From Arthrobacter sp. zg-Y238 (GTDB taxonomy: Bacteria; Actinomycetota; Actinomycetes; Actinomycetales; Micrococcaceae): a DNA stretch of 64,000 nucleotides. This document shows positions 63,967 through 64,000 of the stretch, piece by piece. The translations under genes and the position numbers were made by a program. Where the stretch lies: the NCBI RefSeq assembly GCF_024385525.1, contig NZ_JANFLU010000011.1:310001-374000 (forward strand), read 5' to 3'. Position 1 is the stretch's first letter. Each line of letters opens with the position of its first letter. A model generated the notes under the pieces. The model did not search any database. It worked only from the letters and a program-made list of their open reading frames with translations, and was not told the origin of the DNA.

Positions 63967-64000
63967 ATGTCGAACTCCACCACAGCGCAGCCCGCCGCGA
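63967..64000 (+). CDS. Possible start of a next gene (cut by window end)
   Basis: An ATG at 63967 opens a frame MSNSTTAQPAA that runs off the window, preceded by GTGGGG. Too short to identify; it could be chance. Confidence 0.3.
   Translation, partial: MSNSTTAQPAA

Overview
The window is GC-rich, densely packed chromosomal DNA from an actinobacterium. It is most likely Arthrobacter or a close Micrococcaceae relative. The evidence is base composition and codon use, many GTG/TTG starts, many genes with a -10-like box 6-7 nt before the start codon (leaderless style), and a family set typical of that group: DUF6318 lipoprotein, MSMEG_6728 family, DUF6350/PerM, a glutaminase-STAS-cNMP fusion, a Stealth phosphotransferase and paired small cold-shock proteins. 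I found no rRNA, tRNA, CRISPR array, insertion sequence or prophage. The genus is an inference.

Layout. 0-3 kb: partial Bcr/CflA-type exporter, then SDR, DJ-1/PfpI and aldo/keto reductase genes on the minus strand. 3-22 kb: a metabolic block that mixes C1/aromatic and lactate metabolism. It holds an aldehyde dehydrogenase next to a LigM-type tetrahydrofolate-dependent O-demethylase, a second LigM paralogue, a lone ABC substrate-binding lipoprotein, a methylenetetrahydrofolate-reductase-like gene, lutABC, lactate permease lldP, gamma-glutamyltransferase and L-lactate dehydrogenase. A consistent reading is vanillin-like aldehyde -> acid -> O-demethylated catechol, with the methyl group moved to THF and then oxidised. 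22-26 kb: single-gene units (DUF72, LLM oxidoreductase, thioesterase, DUF421, VWA). 26-30 kb: two paralogous csp genes with matching structured leaders and matching terminators flank a tandem-repeat cluster and the glutaminase fusion. 30-38 kb: an Nramp-like transporter without the usual metal motifs, a Ser/Thr kinase, YchJ-like protein, two alcohol dehydrogenases, an NADP oxidoreductase and a nickel transporter. 38-43 kb: a complete urease operon ureABC-F-G-D without ureE, followed by an AAA ATPase. 43-50 kb: TSUP permease, DoxX-like protein with a Lys/Ala tail, CpdA-like phosphodiesterase, flavin/PNPOx protein, catalase, Stealth protein. 50-56 kb: secreted and lipoproteins, GNATs, a second repeat cluster, DUF1684, second TSUP. 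56-64 kb: perM, purN, MFS, DUF559 fragment, purH and icd.

The most unusual signals are non-coding. (1) Two clusters of one repeat family (core GGATYCGGACAA + GCRGGG) lie in the only two long convergent gaps. (2) A two-hairpin leader is conserved between the csp genes, with base changes that keep pairing and a T-run after the first stem. (3) A 30-bp-period direct repeat overlaps an inverted repeat before purH. (4) Leaderless-type promoters recur, including a TGG-CACAAT subclass shared by ureA, the ATPase gene, a PNPOx gene and perM. Among coding genes, the strongest candidate system is the O-demethylase/MTHFR/lactate island.
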